From positions 47,850 through 111,849 of the forward strand of contig NZ_JQBR01000008.1 in assembly GCF_001438655.1 (NCBI RefSeq): DNA of 64,000 nt, read 5' to 3'. Made by a program: the position numbers and the translations under genes. The notes under the pieces were generated by a model. It was not told where the DNA came from, made no database searches, and was given only the letters and a program-made list of their open reading frames with translations. Positions 63,921 to 64,000 of this stretch are shown here, piece by piece. This DNA comes from Pediococcus cellicola. Lineage in GTDB: Bacteria > Bacillota > Bacilli > Lactobacillales > Lactobacillaceae. How positions within the stretch are numbered: the stretch's first letter is position 1; every line of letters starts with the position of its first letter.

Positions 63921-64000
63921 AAAGGTACCAAAAATAAACAAAAAGCAGTTCTTCTGAACACTGCACTAGGGCCCTGTCAAGTTGACAGTTGAAATAATAT

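Overview
The window looks like a chromosomal segment of a low-GC Gram-positive lactic acid bacterium of the family Lactobacillaceae. The support is AGGAGG-type ribosome sites, the purR-glmU-prs order, class II GalT beside GalK, several cellobiose-type PTS systems, a manganese catalase, PepO and an Lsa-type ABC-F protein. I see no tRNA, rRNA, cas genes, phage genes or complete insertion sequence. The species cannot be named from this sequence.

Layout. 1-2.5 kb: end of a 6-phospho-beta-glucosidase gene and its PTS IIC. 2.8-9.1 kb: manganese catalase and a CUT1 sugar ABC transporter operon (ATPase, two permeases, lipoprotein, YesL-like protein), all on the minus strand. 9.5-14.7 kb: a small unknown gene, galK-galT, a universal stress protein and a multicopper oxidase. 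15-18 kb: a TrpXYZ-type ABC transporter behind a long attenuated leader. 18.2-20.4 kb: an orphan small gene and an Lsa-like ABC-F gene behind a three-codon upstream ORF and terminator. 20.7-30.9 kb: a second beta-glucosidase/IIC pair with a divergent GntR regulator, then a complete PTS set (IIB, IIA, beta-glucosidase, RpiR regulator, IIC) with a second GntR. 31.2-32.7 kb: a membrane protein and a MupG-like (DUF871) protein. 32.9-37.4 kb: a one-strand cluster of unrecognised paralogues around a CPBP intramembrane protease. 37.4-44.9 kb: an Eis-like acetyltransferase, a Zn/Mn ABC transporter, purR, glmU and prs. 44.9-45.75 kb: about 800 bp without an ORF, bounded on the minus strand by a promoter with a perfect cre match and a strong terminator. 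45.9-49.6 kb: DUF4870 protein, NlpC/P60 hydrolase, unknown gene, aquaporin and a ten-copy 101-bp palindromic array. 49.7-64 kb: YbjQ protein, K+ channel, asparaginase, PepO, lipoprotein, purine permease, RNase H, GNAT, HesB-like protein, MFS, a four-repeat protein, macrodomain protein, a small protein and a HAD phosphatase.

How it works together. Much of the left half is carbohydrate uptake under apparent catabolite control: cre-like boxes recur at several promoters. Three beta-glucosidase/IIC sets lie near a single IIA/IIB pair, which suggests shared phosphotransfer subunits. Operator-like palindromes fit dedicated GntR and RpiR regulators. Zur-like and PurBox-like sites fit the metal transporter, purR and the purine permease.

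The most interesting unexplained items are the putative large non-coding RNA at 44.9-45.75 kb, the two-family paralogue cluster at 33-37.4 kb, the 101-bp palindrome array with dispersed copies at gene ends, the two RNA leaders (trpX and ABC-F), and a structured 3' element shared by two unrelated genes.
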